In this document: piece by piece, positions 25,132 through 33,671 of the stretch
Layout: each line of letters starts with the position of its first letter
Numbering within the stretch: the stretch's first letter is position 1
NCBI GenBank assembly: GCA_046733475.1
Contig: JBKPPF010000052.1
Location: forward strand, 1 to 64,000
DNA from: DATEOR01 sp046733475
Lineage (GTDB): Bacteria > Actinomycetota > Thermoleophilia > Gaiellales > Gaiellaceae
Direction: 5' to 3'
Length of the DNA stretch: 64,000 bases
Notes under the pieces: model-generated
Databases searched by the model: none
What the model was told of the DNA's origin: nothing
What the model saw: only the letters and a program-made list of their open reading frames with translations
Translations under genes and position numbers: made by a program

Positions 25132-27219
25132 GTGACCGCGACTCGGGACACGTTCGCCGGTCTCGAGACGTGGCAGGTCGTCCTCTGGTACTCGCTGATC
25201 GTCCTCTCGGTCGCGATCTTCGTCTACGGCGTACTTCGCCTCCTCCTCAAGTACCGCCACGGACGCGGCCACGAAAAGCTCAGCAACCGGCGCGAGCGCG
25301 CGATCCGGGTCGGCAAGGTCGTCTTCACGCACGCGTGGATCCGCAGGCGTGACCCGATGGCGGGCCTTGGGCACCTGCTCGTCTTCTACGGCTTCATGGT
25401 GCTCTTCGCGGGTACGGCCATCCTGGCGTTCCAGGACGATTTCGCAAACCCGGTGCTCAGCTTCGACTTCTGGCACGGCTGGTTCTACAAGCTGTACTCG
25501 CTCTTCCTCGATCTCTTCGGCGCCGCGCTCGTCGTCGGGCTCGCCTACTTCGCCGTCAAGCGCGGCATCCTGAGGCCGTTCCGCCTGCGCTACTGGCGGC
25601 CAGTCGAGCCGGCCGAGCCCTTGCGCAACCAGCCTCGACGCTACGAACTCGGGGACTGGGTCTTCCTCGGGAGCCTCTTTTTCCTCGCGCTCACGGGGTT
25701 CCTGCTCGAGTCGTTCCGGATCGCCGCGGACGACCCCAGCTTCGAGGTGTGGGCACCCGTCGGGTACGCGATCGGGCACGGCTTCCGCGCGATCGGTTTC
25801 GAGGACGGACCCGCGGCGGACGCGCGCGCCGTCGACTGGTGGGTGCACGGGGTCTTCGCGCTCTTCTGGGTTTCCTCGATCCCGTTCACGAAGGCCGTGC
25901 ACATGCTCGCCGGGCCGGCCGGCGTGGCGGTCAAGGACGACCGGGCGGGCAACCGCCTCGCGCCGCTCCCTGCCGGCGCGAAAGCCGCGGACGTCGGCTA
26001 CGCGTTCATCGACTCGCTTCTGCCCAAGCACCTCCTCGACCTGGACGCCTGCACGAAGTGCGGGAAATGCCACGCCGCGTGCCCGGCGACCGCAACCGGC
26101 TATCCCCTTTCACCCCGCGACCTCGTCCTCGACCTGCGCGAGGTGGCCGAGGGCTCGATGGGCAACCGCGCTGCGCTCGGCATCGGGCCCGACTTCCCCG
26201 AGCACGCACAGATCCTCGGCACCATCAAGCCGGAGACGCTGTGGTCGTGCATGCAGTGCATGGCCTGCGTCGAGATCTGCCCGGTCGGGATCGAGCACGT
26301 CCCGATCATCAACCAGATGCGCCGCGCCCTGGTCGAGAAGGGCGACATGGATGCGCAGCTGCAGCAGACACTCGAAACCATCTACACCTCCGGGAACTCT
26401 TTCGGCGAGGCGAAGCGAAAGCGCGGACGCTGGGCGAAGGATCTCGACTTCGACGTGAAGGACATCCGCACGAGCCCGGCGGAGGTGTTGTGGTTCGTGG
26501 GCGACTACGCGTCCTTCGACCCACGAAACCAGAAGGTGACCCAGTCGCTCGCACGCATCCTGCGCCGCGCCGGCGTCGACTTCGGGATCCTCTACGACGG
26601 CGAGCGTACAGCCGGAAACGACGTGCGCCGGGTCGGCGAGGAGGGCCTCTACGCGGATCTTGCCGAGGAGAACGTCGCCACGATCTCCGGCTGTAGCTTC
26701 GACCGGATCCTCACCTCGGACCCGCACAGCTTCAACACGCTCAAGAACGAGTACCCCCAGTTCGGCGGCGAGTGGGACGTGATGCACCACTCGCAGCTCC
26801 TCCTCGAGCTGCTCGAGAACGGGCGCCTGCAGGTGACGAAAGGTCTCGGCTACCGCGTCACCTACCACGACCCCTGCACCCTCGGTCGCTACAACGGCGT
26901 CTATGACCCGCCGCGACAGGTTCTGGAGACGATCGGCGCCGAGCTCGTCGAAATGCCGCGAAACCGCGACAACGCCCTCTGCTGCGGCGCGGGCGGCGGA
27001 CGCATCTGGATGAAGGAGCTGAAGGGCGAGGACTCCCCCCGCCCGAGCGAGCTGAGGATCGACGAGGCCGTCGAGCTCGGCGGGATCGACTACTTCGTCG
27101 TCGCCTGCCCGAAGGACGTGACGATGTACGAGGACGCGATCAAGACGTCCGGGCACCAGGGCGAGCTCGAGCTCCGCGAGCTCTCCGAGCTCGTGTACGA
27201 GGCTCTCGCCCTCGCCTGA
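25132..27219 (+). CDS. etfD: Membrane Fe-S ETF:(mena)quinone oxidoreductase, EtfD/DgcB type
   Basis: 695 residues, GTG start one base after the etfA stop. The first half has about six membrane helices like the NarI/cytochrome-b group (e.g. HLLVFYGFMVLFAGTAILAF). Two 4Fe-4S motifs follow: CTKCGKCHAACPA at about residue 307 and CMQCMACVEICPVG at about residue 374. A heterodisulfide-reductase-like CCG part ends the protein, with HDPCTLGRYNGVY and ALCCGAGGGRIW. The architecture is that of EtfD, the menaquinone-linked ETF oxidoreductase of actinobacteria, and of DgcB in dimethylglycine catabolism. It would send electrons from amine oxidation into the respiratory chain. Confidence 0.88.
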   Translation: MTATRDTFAGLETWQVVLWYSLIVLSVAIFVYGVLRLLLKYRHGRGHEKLSNRRERAIRVGKVVFTHAWIRRRDPMAGLGHLLVFYGFMVLFAGTAILAFQDDFANPVLSFDFWHGWFYKLYSLFLDLFGAALVVGLAYFAVKRGILRPFRLRYWRPVEPAEPLRNQPRRYELGDWVFLGSLFFLALTGFLLESFRIAADDPSFEVWAPVGYAIGHGFRAIGFEDGPAADARAVDWWVHGVFALFWVSSIPFTKAVHMLAGPAGVAVKDDRAGNRLAPLPAGAKAADVGYAFIDSLLPKHLLDLDACTKCGKCHAACPATATGYPLSPRDLVLDLREVAEGSMGNRAALGIGPDFPEHAQILGTIKPETLWSCMQCMACVEICPVGIEHVPIINQMRRALVEKGDMDAQLQQTLETIYTSGNSFGEAKRKRGRWAKDLDFDVKDIRTSPAEVLWFVGDYASFDPRNQKVTQSLARILRRAGVDFGILYDGERTAGNDVRRVGEEGLYADLAEENVATISGCSFDRILTSDPHSFNTLKNEYPQFGGEWDVMHHSQLLLELLENGRLQVTKGLGYRVTYHDPCTLGRYNGVYDPPRQVLETIGAELVEMPRNRDNALCCGAGGGRIWMKELKGEDSPRPSELRIDEAVELGGIDYFVVACPKDVTMYEDAIKTSGHQGELELRELSELVYEALALA

Positions 27220-27572
27220 TGGCGCACATCGCCCTTGCGGTCAGAGACCAGGTGCGCTCGCAACACTTCTACGAGACCTACTTCGGCTTCGATCCCGTGA
27301 CGGCCTGGATCGCCGATGACGGCGTGCTCCTCATCAAGGGACCCGGCGACGTGACACTCGCGCTCGGCGAGACCGACGAGCCGATCCAGTTGCCGAGCTT
27401 CCTCCACTTCGGCTTCAAGAGCGCGGCCGGCGCCGAGGAAGTGCGCGCCTTTCGGGACCGCCTCTCCGGCGACGGGATCGAGATTGTGGAGTTCTCGGAC
27501 GAGGGCGACTACGTGAGCGTGAAGTGCCGCGACCCGGACGGCTACGTGATCGAATTCGCCTGGGAAGGATGA
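27219..27572 (+). CDS. VOC/glyoxalase-fold protein
   Basis: 117 residues with the vicinal-oxygen-chelate fold: HIALAVRDQVRSQHFYETYFGF at the start and RDPDGYVIEFAWEG at the end. Metal-ligand positions are only partly recognisable (first-strand His3, final Glu). The ATG shares a base with the previous stop. Its role may be glyoxalase-like or formaldehyde/aldehyde related; the substrate is unknown. Confidence 0.75.
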   Translation: MAHIALAVRDQVRSQHFYETYFGFDPVTAWIADDGVLLIKGPGDVTLALGETDEPIQLPSFLHFGFKSAAGAEEVRAFRDRLSGDGIEIVEFSDEGDYVSVKCRDPDGYVIEFAWEG

Positions 27573-28021
27573 GCAGAGTCAAGACGCCGCCCGAAGTTGC
27601 GGCCGGCTACGACCGGGTCGCCCGAGAGTATGCCGCGCTCGAAGGCGAAGAGAAGTGGCCTCGCCTCCGGTGGCTGCACGCCCTGACCGCGCGCCGCGAC
27701 GACTGCTCACGCGTGCTCGACCTGGGCTGCGGAAACGGTGTGCCGGTCGTACGAGAACTCGTGCACCGACACGAAGTGCTTGGAGTCGACATCTCCGAGG
27801 GCCAGATCGATTGGGCGCGCCAGAACGTGCCAGAGGCGACGTTTCGAGTGGCCGATGCAACTGCGCTTGACTTCAGGCCCGCCAGTTTCGATGCGATCGT
27901 GTCCCTGTACATGCTCGGCCTTCGTAGGCCTTCGCATCCGCGGGGCCGACGCGGGCCTCCGCGCGACTCTCCGAGGGTCTTGCAACAGGTCGCGTGGACT
28001 CGACGGCCATCGGTTTCCTAG
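27569..28021 (+). pseudogene. Class I SAM methyltransferase, C-terminus lost
   Basis: Starts with ATG 27569, overlapping the VOC stop. Residues 1-115 are a good methyltransferase N-terminal half: VAAGYDRVAREY, the SAM loop VLDLGCGNG, GVDISEGQIDWAR, and FDAIVSLYML. After that the frame turns into Arg/Pro-rich sequence (RRPSHPRGRRGPPRD) without the second half of the Rossmann fold. No continuation is visible in the other two frames before 28056. It looks like a gene with an internal deletion whose end has decayed. The site has repeated GGCCTTCG units at the break, a plausible deletion scar. Confidence 0.7.
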
Positions 28022-28055
28022 GCTACACCCGTCTTCCCACGAAAAGGAGCTTCCG

Positions 28056-29162
28056 TTGAGCAAGGAGACCGCGTTCTACCCCCGACTGAAGGCCATGACG
28101 GACGAGTGGATGGACCTGTTCGGCTACTGGGCGCCGACGGTCGTGACGGACACGCAGGAGGAGTACCGCGCCGTGCGCGAGACCGCGGGCCTGATGGACT
28201 TCACGATGCTCCGCAAGGTCGACATCGAGGGCGAGGGCGCGCAGGATTTCGTCAACTCCCTCGTGACGCGCGACGTCTCCAAGCTGACTCCCGGGCACAT
28301 CGCCTACGGCGCGCTCACGGACGACGACGGAAAGATGATCGACGACTGCACGTCGATGATGCGCTCGCCGGACAAGATCCGCTTCTGCGGCGCGAACGAC
28401 CGCGACTACGAGATCTTCAGCGAGAAGGCGCCGGAATCCATCAGCGTGCGCGAGTTCACCGACGCGATGCCGCATCTCTGCCTGCAGGGCCCGAAGAGCC
28501 GCGAGATGCTGCAGGGCCTCGCCAACCAGGACCTCTCCAACGAGGCCTTCCCTTACTACACCTTCCGCGAGGACGTCGAGATCGCCGGCATCCCCATCTT
28601 CATGACCCGGCTCGGCTACACGGCGGAGCTCGGCTACGAGCTCTGGGTCGACCGCGATCGCGCGCTCGAGCTCTGGGATGCGCTCGTGGAGCACACCGAG
28701 CCCCAGGGGATGAAGGTGATCGGGATGGTCGCGCTCGACCTCTTCCGGATCGAGGGCGGCTTCATCATCGGCGGCATCGAGTATGACCCGACCGTCTCGC
28801 CCTTCGAGTGCGGGCTCGGGTGGTCGGTCGACTTCGGGAAGAGCGATTTCCAGGGCCGCGAGGCGCTCGAACGGGACAAGGACGCCACGCAGCTTCGCCT
28901 CACGAGCGTCGTCCTGGAGGGCGGCGGCGACGAGGCGTCGGGCGGGGATATCTTCGTGGACGGAGAAGAGGTCGGACTCGTCACGCAGGCGGTCGAGTCC
29001 CCGTACCTCGATGGAAAGACGCTGGGGCTCGCGAAAATCCGCAAGGACCTCATCGAGGTCGGGCGCAAGATCGACGTTCAGATCGGCGAAGAGCAGGTAC
29101 CGGGCGAGATCGTCACGCATCCCGTGTACGACAAGGAGCGACGGAGGGTGAAGGAAAGCTAG
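28056..29162 (+). CDS. GcvT-like aminomethyltransferase, second copy
   Basis: 368 residues from TTG 28056 (AAAAGGAG site at 28042-28049). Family features: TAGLMDFTMLRKVDIEGEGA, LCLQGPKSREMLQGL, RLGYTAELGYELWV, and IGMVALDLFRIEGGF before the C-terminal barrel. It belongs to the same family as the 14348-15454 gene but is clearly different in sequence. Located at the end of the trimethylamine dehydrogenase/ETF operon, it may catch the one-carbon unit from dimethylamine/methylglycine breakdown on folate (inference). Confidence 0.8.
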   Translation: MSKETAFYPRLKAMTDEWMDLFGYWAPTVVTDTQEEYRAVRETAGLMDFTMLRKVDIEGEGAQDFVNSLVTRDVSKLTPGHIAYGALTDDDGKMIDDCTSMMRSPDKIRFCGANDRDYEIFSEKAPESISVREFTDAMPHLCLQGPKSREMLQGLANQDLSNEAFPYYTFREDVEIAGIPIFMTRLGYTAELGYELWVDRDRALELWDALVEHTEPQGMKVIGMVALDLFRIEGGFIIGGIEYDPTVSPFECGLGWSVDFGKSDFQGREALERDKDATQLRLTSVVLEGGGDEASGGDIFVDGEEVGLVTQAVESPYLDGKTLGLAKIRKDLIEVGRKIDVQIGEEQVPGEIVTHPVYDKERRRVKES

Positions 29163-29164
29163 GG

Positions 29165-29857
29165 GTGGCAGGCTGGTCGACACTGGGCGGACGGCACGAT
29201 CGTGCCGCCGTGATCCCGTTCTGGATCGCCGGAGCGGGCCTCGTTCTCGTAACTATCGCCGCGTGGATCTTCGTCATCGCGACGAGCGGCGACGACATGG
29301 AGATGATGCCGAGCGCCGGCGCCTACATCGGCTCGTGGACGCTGATGATGGCGGCGATGATGCTCCCCTCGGTCGCGCCCTTCGCGCTCCTGTACGCGCG
29401 CGGGGCCTCGAGCACGGCCGCTCCCGGGATTCTGGCGGCCGGCTATCTCGGCGTCTGGGCGATCGTCGGGATCCCGGCCTACGCACTGGATCGAGCCCTC
29501 GGGATGGACCATCCGACGGCAACGGCTGCCGTCCTGATCGCGGCCGGGCTCTACCAGCTGTCACCGCTCAAGCAAACGTGTCTGAGCAAGTGTCGCTCGC
29601 CGGTGGACTTCCTCGTCCAACACTGGCGTCCGGGGCTGGGCGGGGCGTTCCGCCTCGGGGCCCACCACGGCACGTACTGCCTCGGCTGCTGCATCGCGCT
29701 CATGGCCCTGCTCGTCGTCGCCGGCGGGATGGATCTCGCGTGGGTGGCGGCGATCGCGCTCGTCGTCGCGGCGGAGAAGCTCCTCCCCCACGGCCCGCTC
29801 CTGGGCAAGATCGGGGGAGTAGGATTAATCGCCGCCGGAATCGTCGTCGCGTTGTGA
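29165..29857 (+). CDS. DUF2182 integral membrane protein
   Basis: 230 residues, about six membrane helices, starting with GTG 29165 just after the GcvT-like stop. Conserved features of DUF2182: WTLMMAAMMLPSVAPFALLYA, QLSPLKQTCLSKCRSP (two Cys), and GAHHGTYCLGCCIALM (paired Cys and His). The His/Cys set suggests metal binding in the membrane. It is usually found next to DUF1326, as here, so the two probably act together; possible copper or other metal handling is inference. Confidence 0.8.
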   Translation: MAGWSTLGGRHDRAAVIPFWIAGAGLVLVTIAAWIFVIATSGDDMEMMPSAGAYIGSWTLMMAAMMLPSVAPFALLYARGASSTAAPGILAAGYLGVWAIVGIPAYALDRALGMDHPTATAAVLIAAGLYQLSPLKQTCLSKCRSPVDFLVQHWRPGLGGAFRLGAHHGTYCLGCCIALMALLVVAGGMDLAWVAAIALVVAAEKLLPHGPLLGKIGGVGLIAAGIVVAL

Positions 29858-29870
29858 AAGGAGACCTGAG

Positions 29871-30479
29871 ATGGCTGACTGGGAGCTGAGCGGAACCGTC
29901 CTCATCGGCTGCAACTGCGATTACGGGTGCCCGTGCAACTTCAATGCTCCGCCGACCACCGGTGACTGCGAGGGCGGCTGGGTCTGGAACGTCGAAAAGG
30001 GCCGGTACGGCGACGTCCGTCTCGACGGTCTCACGGTGGCGATGTTCGCCGACTGGCCAAACGCCATCCACGAGGGCGGCGGCAAGGCGGTCGCGTACTA
30101 CGACGAGCGCGCCGACGACCAACAGCGGGAAGCGCTGGAGACCCTGCTCCGCGGCGGCGAAGGCGGGCCCTGGGGGATCTTCATCAACACCTACGACCTC
30201 CTAGAAGTCGCCCCGGCGGCGATGGAAGTGAACCTCGACGGTGAGCGCTCGAGCTTCACCGTAGGGGACGTGGCCGAGCTGCAGATGGAGCCGATCAAGA
30301 ATCCGGTCTCCGGTGCGGAGGTGCGCGCAGGCGTCGAGCTTCCCACCGGGCTCATCTGCAACAAGGCCTGGTGCGCGGCGTCGACCGTCTTCAGGGTGAA
30401 GGGCGGCGACGAGGTCACCTACGACCACTCGGGCAAGCAGGCCGAGTACGCCCCCTTCTCGTACTCGGGACCCAGCTGA
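29871..30479 (+). CDS. DUF1326 protein
   Basis: 202 residues. The N-terminus holds the family cysteine cluster IGCNCDYGCPCNF (four Cys within ten residues), and two later Cys occur in LICNKAWCAAS. It is a mainly beta-strand soluble protein. The function of DUF1326 is not known; its cysteines and its steady pairing with DUF2182 suggest a metal chaperone. An AAAGGAG site precedes the ATG. Confidence 0.8.
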   Translation: MADWELSGTVLIGCNCDYGCPCNFNAPPTTGDCEGGWVWNVEKGRYGDVRLDGLTVAMFADWPNAIHEGGGKAVAYYDERADDQQREALETLLRGGEGGPWGIFINTYDLLEVAPAAMEVNLDGERSSFTVGDVAELQMEPIKNPVSGAEVRAGVELPTGLICNKAWCAASTVFRVKGGDEVTYDHSGKQAEYAPFSYSGPS

Positions 30480-30489
30480 CGCCTAGCCG

Positions 30490-31947
30490 CTAAGACTTCA
30501 TGCGTTGGCCGGCCTCGGCGAGCACCTCGCCGAGGATGGAGACGATCTCGTCGATCTCGGCAGTGTCGGCCACGAGCGGCGGCGAGATCTGCACCACCGG
30601 ATCCCCGCGGTCGTCGGCGCGGCAGATCAGGCCCGCCTCGAAGAGCCGCGGTGAGAGGAACCCGCGCAGGAGTGTCTCGCACTCCTCGTCGCTGAAAGTC
30701 TCGCGGGTCTCCTTGTCCTTGACGAGCTCGAGCGCGTAGAAGAAGCCAGTCCCACGCAGGTCGCCGACGATGGGCAGGTCGAGGAGCTGTGACAGCTGCT
30801 GGTGGAAGTAGTCCTGTCTTTCGGCCACGTGCTCGACGATGCGCTCTCGGCGCATGATCTCGATGTTCTTGAGCGCGATCGCCGCCATGACCGGATGGCC
30901 GCCGAACGTGATCCCGTGGCTGTACATCTCGTGACCCTCCAGGAACGGCTCCATGACGGAGTCGCGCGCGATGACGGCGCCGATCGCGGCATGCGCCGAG
31001 GAGAGCCCCTTGGCCGACGTGATGATGTCGGGCCGGATGTCGTACCGCTTGGATCCGAACCAGGCTCCGAGGCGGCCGAAGCCCGTGATGACCTCGTCTG
31101 CGCAGAGGAGGATCTCGTAGCGGTCGCAGATCTCGCGCACGCCCTTCCAGTAGCCCTCGGGAGGCGTGTACGAGCCGCCCGCGTTTTGCACGGGCTCGAA
31201 GATGACCATGGCGACGGTCTCGGCGCCGGCCTGCAGGATCGCTTCGTCGAGATCCTCGAGCAGGAACGCGGTGAACTCGGCCTCGGTCTCCTCCGCAGGA
31301 CGGTGGTAGCGGTTGGTGTTGTGCACGTGGATCACGTCCGGGACGAGAGGCTCGAACGGGATCCGAAGAGACGCGATGCCATTGATCGACAGAGCGCCCA
31401 TCGTCGTACCGTGGTACGCGATCCGGCGCGCCACCGCCTTCCAGCGGCGCTGGCTCGGGATCCGCTGCTCGATACGCTCGCCTGCCGCCATGCGCTCCGC
31501 GACCTGGGCGCGAACGTTGTCGCCCCGCGCCGTGTAGTACTGCCGCGCGAGCTTCCAGGCCGACTCGACCGCCTCGGAGCCCCCGGAGACGAAGAAGACA
31601 CGGTTCAGATCGCCGGGCGCAACGGACGCGATCTCGGCCGCGAGCTCGATCGCACGCGGATGCGCATAGCTCCAGTTCGTGTAGAAGGGGAGCTCGCGCA
31701 GCTGCGCCGCGGCGGCCTCGCCGATCTCGTCGCCGAAGCCGTAGCCGATATTGACGGCGAAGAGGCCGGCAAGCGCGTCGAGGTAGCGCTTGCCGTTGAT
31801 GTCCTCCAGGTAGCAGCCGTCCCCGCGCACGATGATCGGGATGTCCTCGCCCGTGTAGCTCGACATGCGCGTGAAGTGGAGCCAGAGGTGGTCACGGGCG
31901 GCCTTTTGCAGTTCGGCGGGGGACATCGACGTGACGGAGGTGCTCAC
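30490..31947 (-). CDS. Class III (PLP) aminotransferase, probable putrescine/omega-amine transaminase
   Basis: 485 residues from GTG 31947, which overlaps the permease stop (ATG 31926 is an alternative start). The fold-type I aminotransferase signature is present: FVSGGSEAVESAWKLARQY near residue 120, AYHGTTMGALS, CADEVITGFGRLG, and the PLP lysine in ITSAKGLSSAH. Last gene of an operon with PotABCD-like importer and an aminobutyraldehyde dehydrogenase; the logical reaction is putrescine (or a related diamine) plus pyruvate to 4-aminobutanal. Beta-alanine or other amines cannot be excluded. Confidence 0.85.
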   Translation of the reverse strand: MSTSVTSMSPAELQKAARDHLWLHFTRMSSYTGEDIPIIVRGDGCYLEDINGKRYLDALAGLFAVNIGYGFGDEIGEAAAAQLRELPFYTNWSYAHPRAIELAAEIASVAPGDLNRVFFVSGGSEAVESAWKLARQYYTARGDNVRAQVAERMAAGERIEQRIPSQRRWKAVARRIAYHGTTMGALSINGIASLRIPFEPLVPDVIHVHNTNRYHRPAEETEAEFTAFLLEDLDEAILQAGAETVAMVIFEPVQNAGGSYTPPEGYWKGVREICDRYEILLCADEVITGFGRLGAWFGSKRYDIRPDIITSAKGLSSAHAAIGAVIARDSVMEPFLEGHEMYSHGITFGGHPVMAAIALKNIEIMRRERIVEHVAERQDYFHQQLSQLLDLPIVGDLRGTGFFYALELVKDKETRETFSDEECETLLRGFLSPRLFEAGLICRADDRGDPVVQISPPLVADTAEIDEIVSILGEVLAEAGQRMKS

Positions 31948-32801
31948 ATCGCTCCTTTCGGTTGACGGCGCCATTGCCACAGGACGTTCGCGAGCATGAA
32001 TGCGACCGCGACGAAGAATATGGCTGAGCCGATGACGTTGATCTGCGGCGGAACGGCGACCCGTGCCGCTCCCCAGACGAAGAGCGGGAACGTCTGGTCG
32101 GCGCCGGACACGAGGTACGTGATGACGAAGTCGTCCACGGACAGGGCGAACGCGAGCAGGAAGCCCGCGAGGATCCCCGGCCAGATGAGCGGCAGCGTGA
32201 CCTTGTAGAAGGCCGTCCACGGGTTCGCGAAGAGGTCGGCGGCCGCCTCTTCGAGGTGGCGGTCGTAGCCGGCCAGCCGCGCGCGCACCGTCACGACCAC
32301 GAAGCTGATGTTGAACATGATGTGCGCGATCAGGATCGTCGTGAACCCGAGCGGGACGCTGTAGTTGAGAAACAGCGTGAGAAGCGACGAGCCCATGACG
32401 ATCTCCGGGGTTGCCATCGGCAGGAAGATGAGCAGGTTTGTCGAGCCGTGGCCCCGGAACCGGTAGCGCACGAGCGCGAGCGCCATGAGCGTCCCGATCG
32501 CGGTCGCGATGATGCTCGAGAAGAACGCGATGACGAGTGAGAGGCGGACGGCGGGGCCGAGCTCCGGGTAGTCGAACGGGTGCAGCCAGTTGTCGAGCGT
32601 GAAGCCCTGCCAGGTGAAGTTGAAGCGCCCGAGCGGGTCGTTGAAGGAGAACATGATCACGACGGCGATCGGGAGCAGCAGGTAGACGAAGGCGAGAAAG
32701 GCGAAGAGGGTGAGCGTGTGCCGGCGGGCGAAGGCCCACGTCCTCGCGAGGGCGCTCCGCCGGTCGCGCCGGACCGAGACCGTCTCGACCGCGCTCGTCA
32801 C
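31944..32801 (-). CDS. potC: Polyamine-type ABC permease (PotC-like)
   Basis: 285 residues from GTG 32801. Six membrane helices; the ABC-coupling loop EEAAADLFANPWTAFYKVTLPLIWPGI matches the EAA motif of inner-membrane permeases. The first periplasmic part, MFSFNDPLGRFNFTWQGFTLDNW, is typical of PotC. 4-base overlaps join it to PotB-like and aminotransferase genes. Confidence 0.88.
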   Translation of the reverse strand: MTSAVETVSVRRDRRSALARTWAFARRHTLTLFAFLAFVYLLLPIAVVIMFSFNDPLGRFNFTWQGFTLDNWLHPFDYPELGPAVRLSLVIAFFSSIIATAIGTLMALALVRYRFRGHGSTNLLIFLPMATPEIVMGSSLLTLFLNYSVPLGFTTILIAHIMFNISFVVVTVRARLAGYDRHLEEAAADLFANPWTAFYKVTLPLIWPGILAGFLLAFALSVDDFVITYLVSGADQTFPLFVWGAARVAVPPQINVIGSAIFFVAVAFMLANVLWQWRRQPKGAM

Positions 32802-33658
32802 GCGACTCCCGTCGTCACGCGCTCGCTGCCGACGCTGCGCGCGTAGGCGATGATCAGGACCAGGATGACGGCCATGAGGACGAAGGAGAGTGCAGCAGCC
32901 TGCGGGTAGTCGGCCACGTCCTTGAAGCGCCGCTGGATCACGTTGCCGATCATGAGCTGCTTCGGCGTCCCGAGCAGCTGAGCGTTGATGAAGTCGCCGC
33001 ACGCGGGGATGAACGTGAGCAGCGTCCCCGCGAAGACGCCCGGGAGCGACAGCGGGAACGTGACCCTGAAGAACGCCTTGGCGCGGTTCGCGTAGAGGTC
33101 CTCGGCCGCTTCGATGAGCCGCTGGTCGATCTGCTCCAGGCTGACGTAGATCGGGAGCGCCATGAAGGGTAAGAAGTTGTAGGTGATCCCGGCGATGACG
33201 GCCGTCGTCGTCGCGAGCAGCCGCCCGTCGGACGAGATCAAGTGCAGGTGCTGGAAGGTCGAGACGACGATGCCGTCGTCGGCGAGGATCGTCTTCCAGG
33301 CGAGCGTCCTGATGAGGTACGTGACGAAGAAGGGCGCGATGATCAGGAGAAGGAGCACGTTCTTCCACCGCCCGCCGCGGAAGGCGATCCAGTACGCGAG
33401 CGGGTAGCTGATCAGGAACGCGGCGATCGTGGCGATGGCCGCGTATTCGAACGAGCGGATGAAGTGGTCGCGGTACAGCGACCACGCGTCCCTGTAGTTG
33501 TCCCACGCCCACGTGAAGGTGTAGCCGGAGAAGAGATCGCCCGACTCGAGCGACGTATAGCCGAGGTAATACATCGGCACGAGGAAGAAGAGCGCAAGCC
33601 AGAGCAGCCCCGGAAGGAGCAGTAGGTACGGCGTGACCCAGCGGTGGCGGTGGAGCAG
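32798..33658 (-). CDS. potB: Polyamine-type ABC permease (PotB-like)
   Basis: Annotated from CTG 33658, giving 286 residues. No ATG, GTG or TTG occurs in frame before a GTG at 33580, yet the codons between encode the first membrane helix expected of PotB (WVTPYLLLLPGLLWLALFFL). The EAA loop EAAEDLYANRAKAFFRVTFPLSLPGV is present. If GTG 33580 were the start, the first helix would be lost. AGGG motifs lie before the CTG. Pairs with PotC in the membrane channel. Confidence 0.85.
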   Translation of the reverse strand: MLHRHRWVTPYLLLLPGLLWLALFFLVPMYYLGYTSLESGDLFSGYTFTWAWDNYRDAWSLYRDHFIRSFEYAAIATIAAFLISYPLAYWIAFRGGRWKNVLLLLIIAPFFVTYLIRTLAWKTILADDGIVVSTFQHLHLISSDGRLLATTTAVIAGITYNFLPFMALPIYVSLEQIDQRLIEAAEDLYANRAKAFFRVTFPLSLPGVFAGTLLTFIPACGDFINAQLLGTPKQLMIGNVIQRRFKDVADYPQAAALSFVLMAVILVLIIAYARSVGSERVTTGVA

Positions 33659-33671
33659 GACGGGCCCTTCC

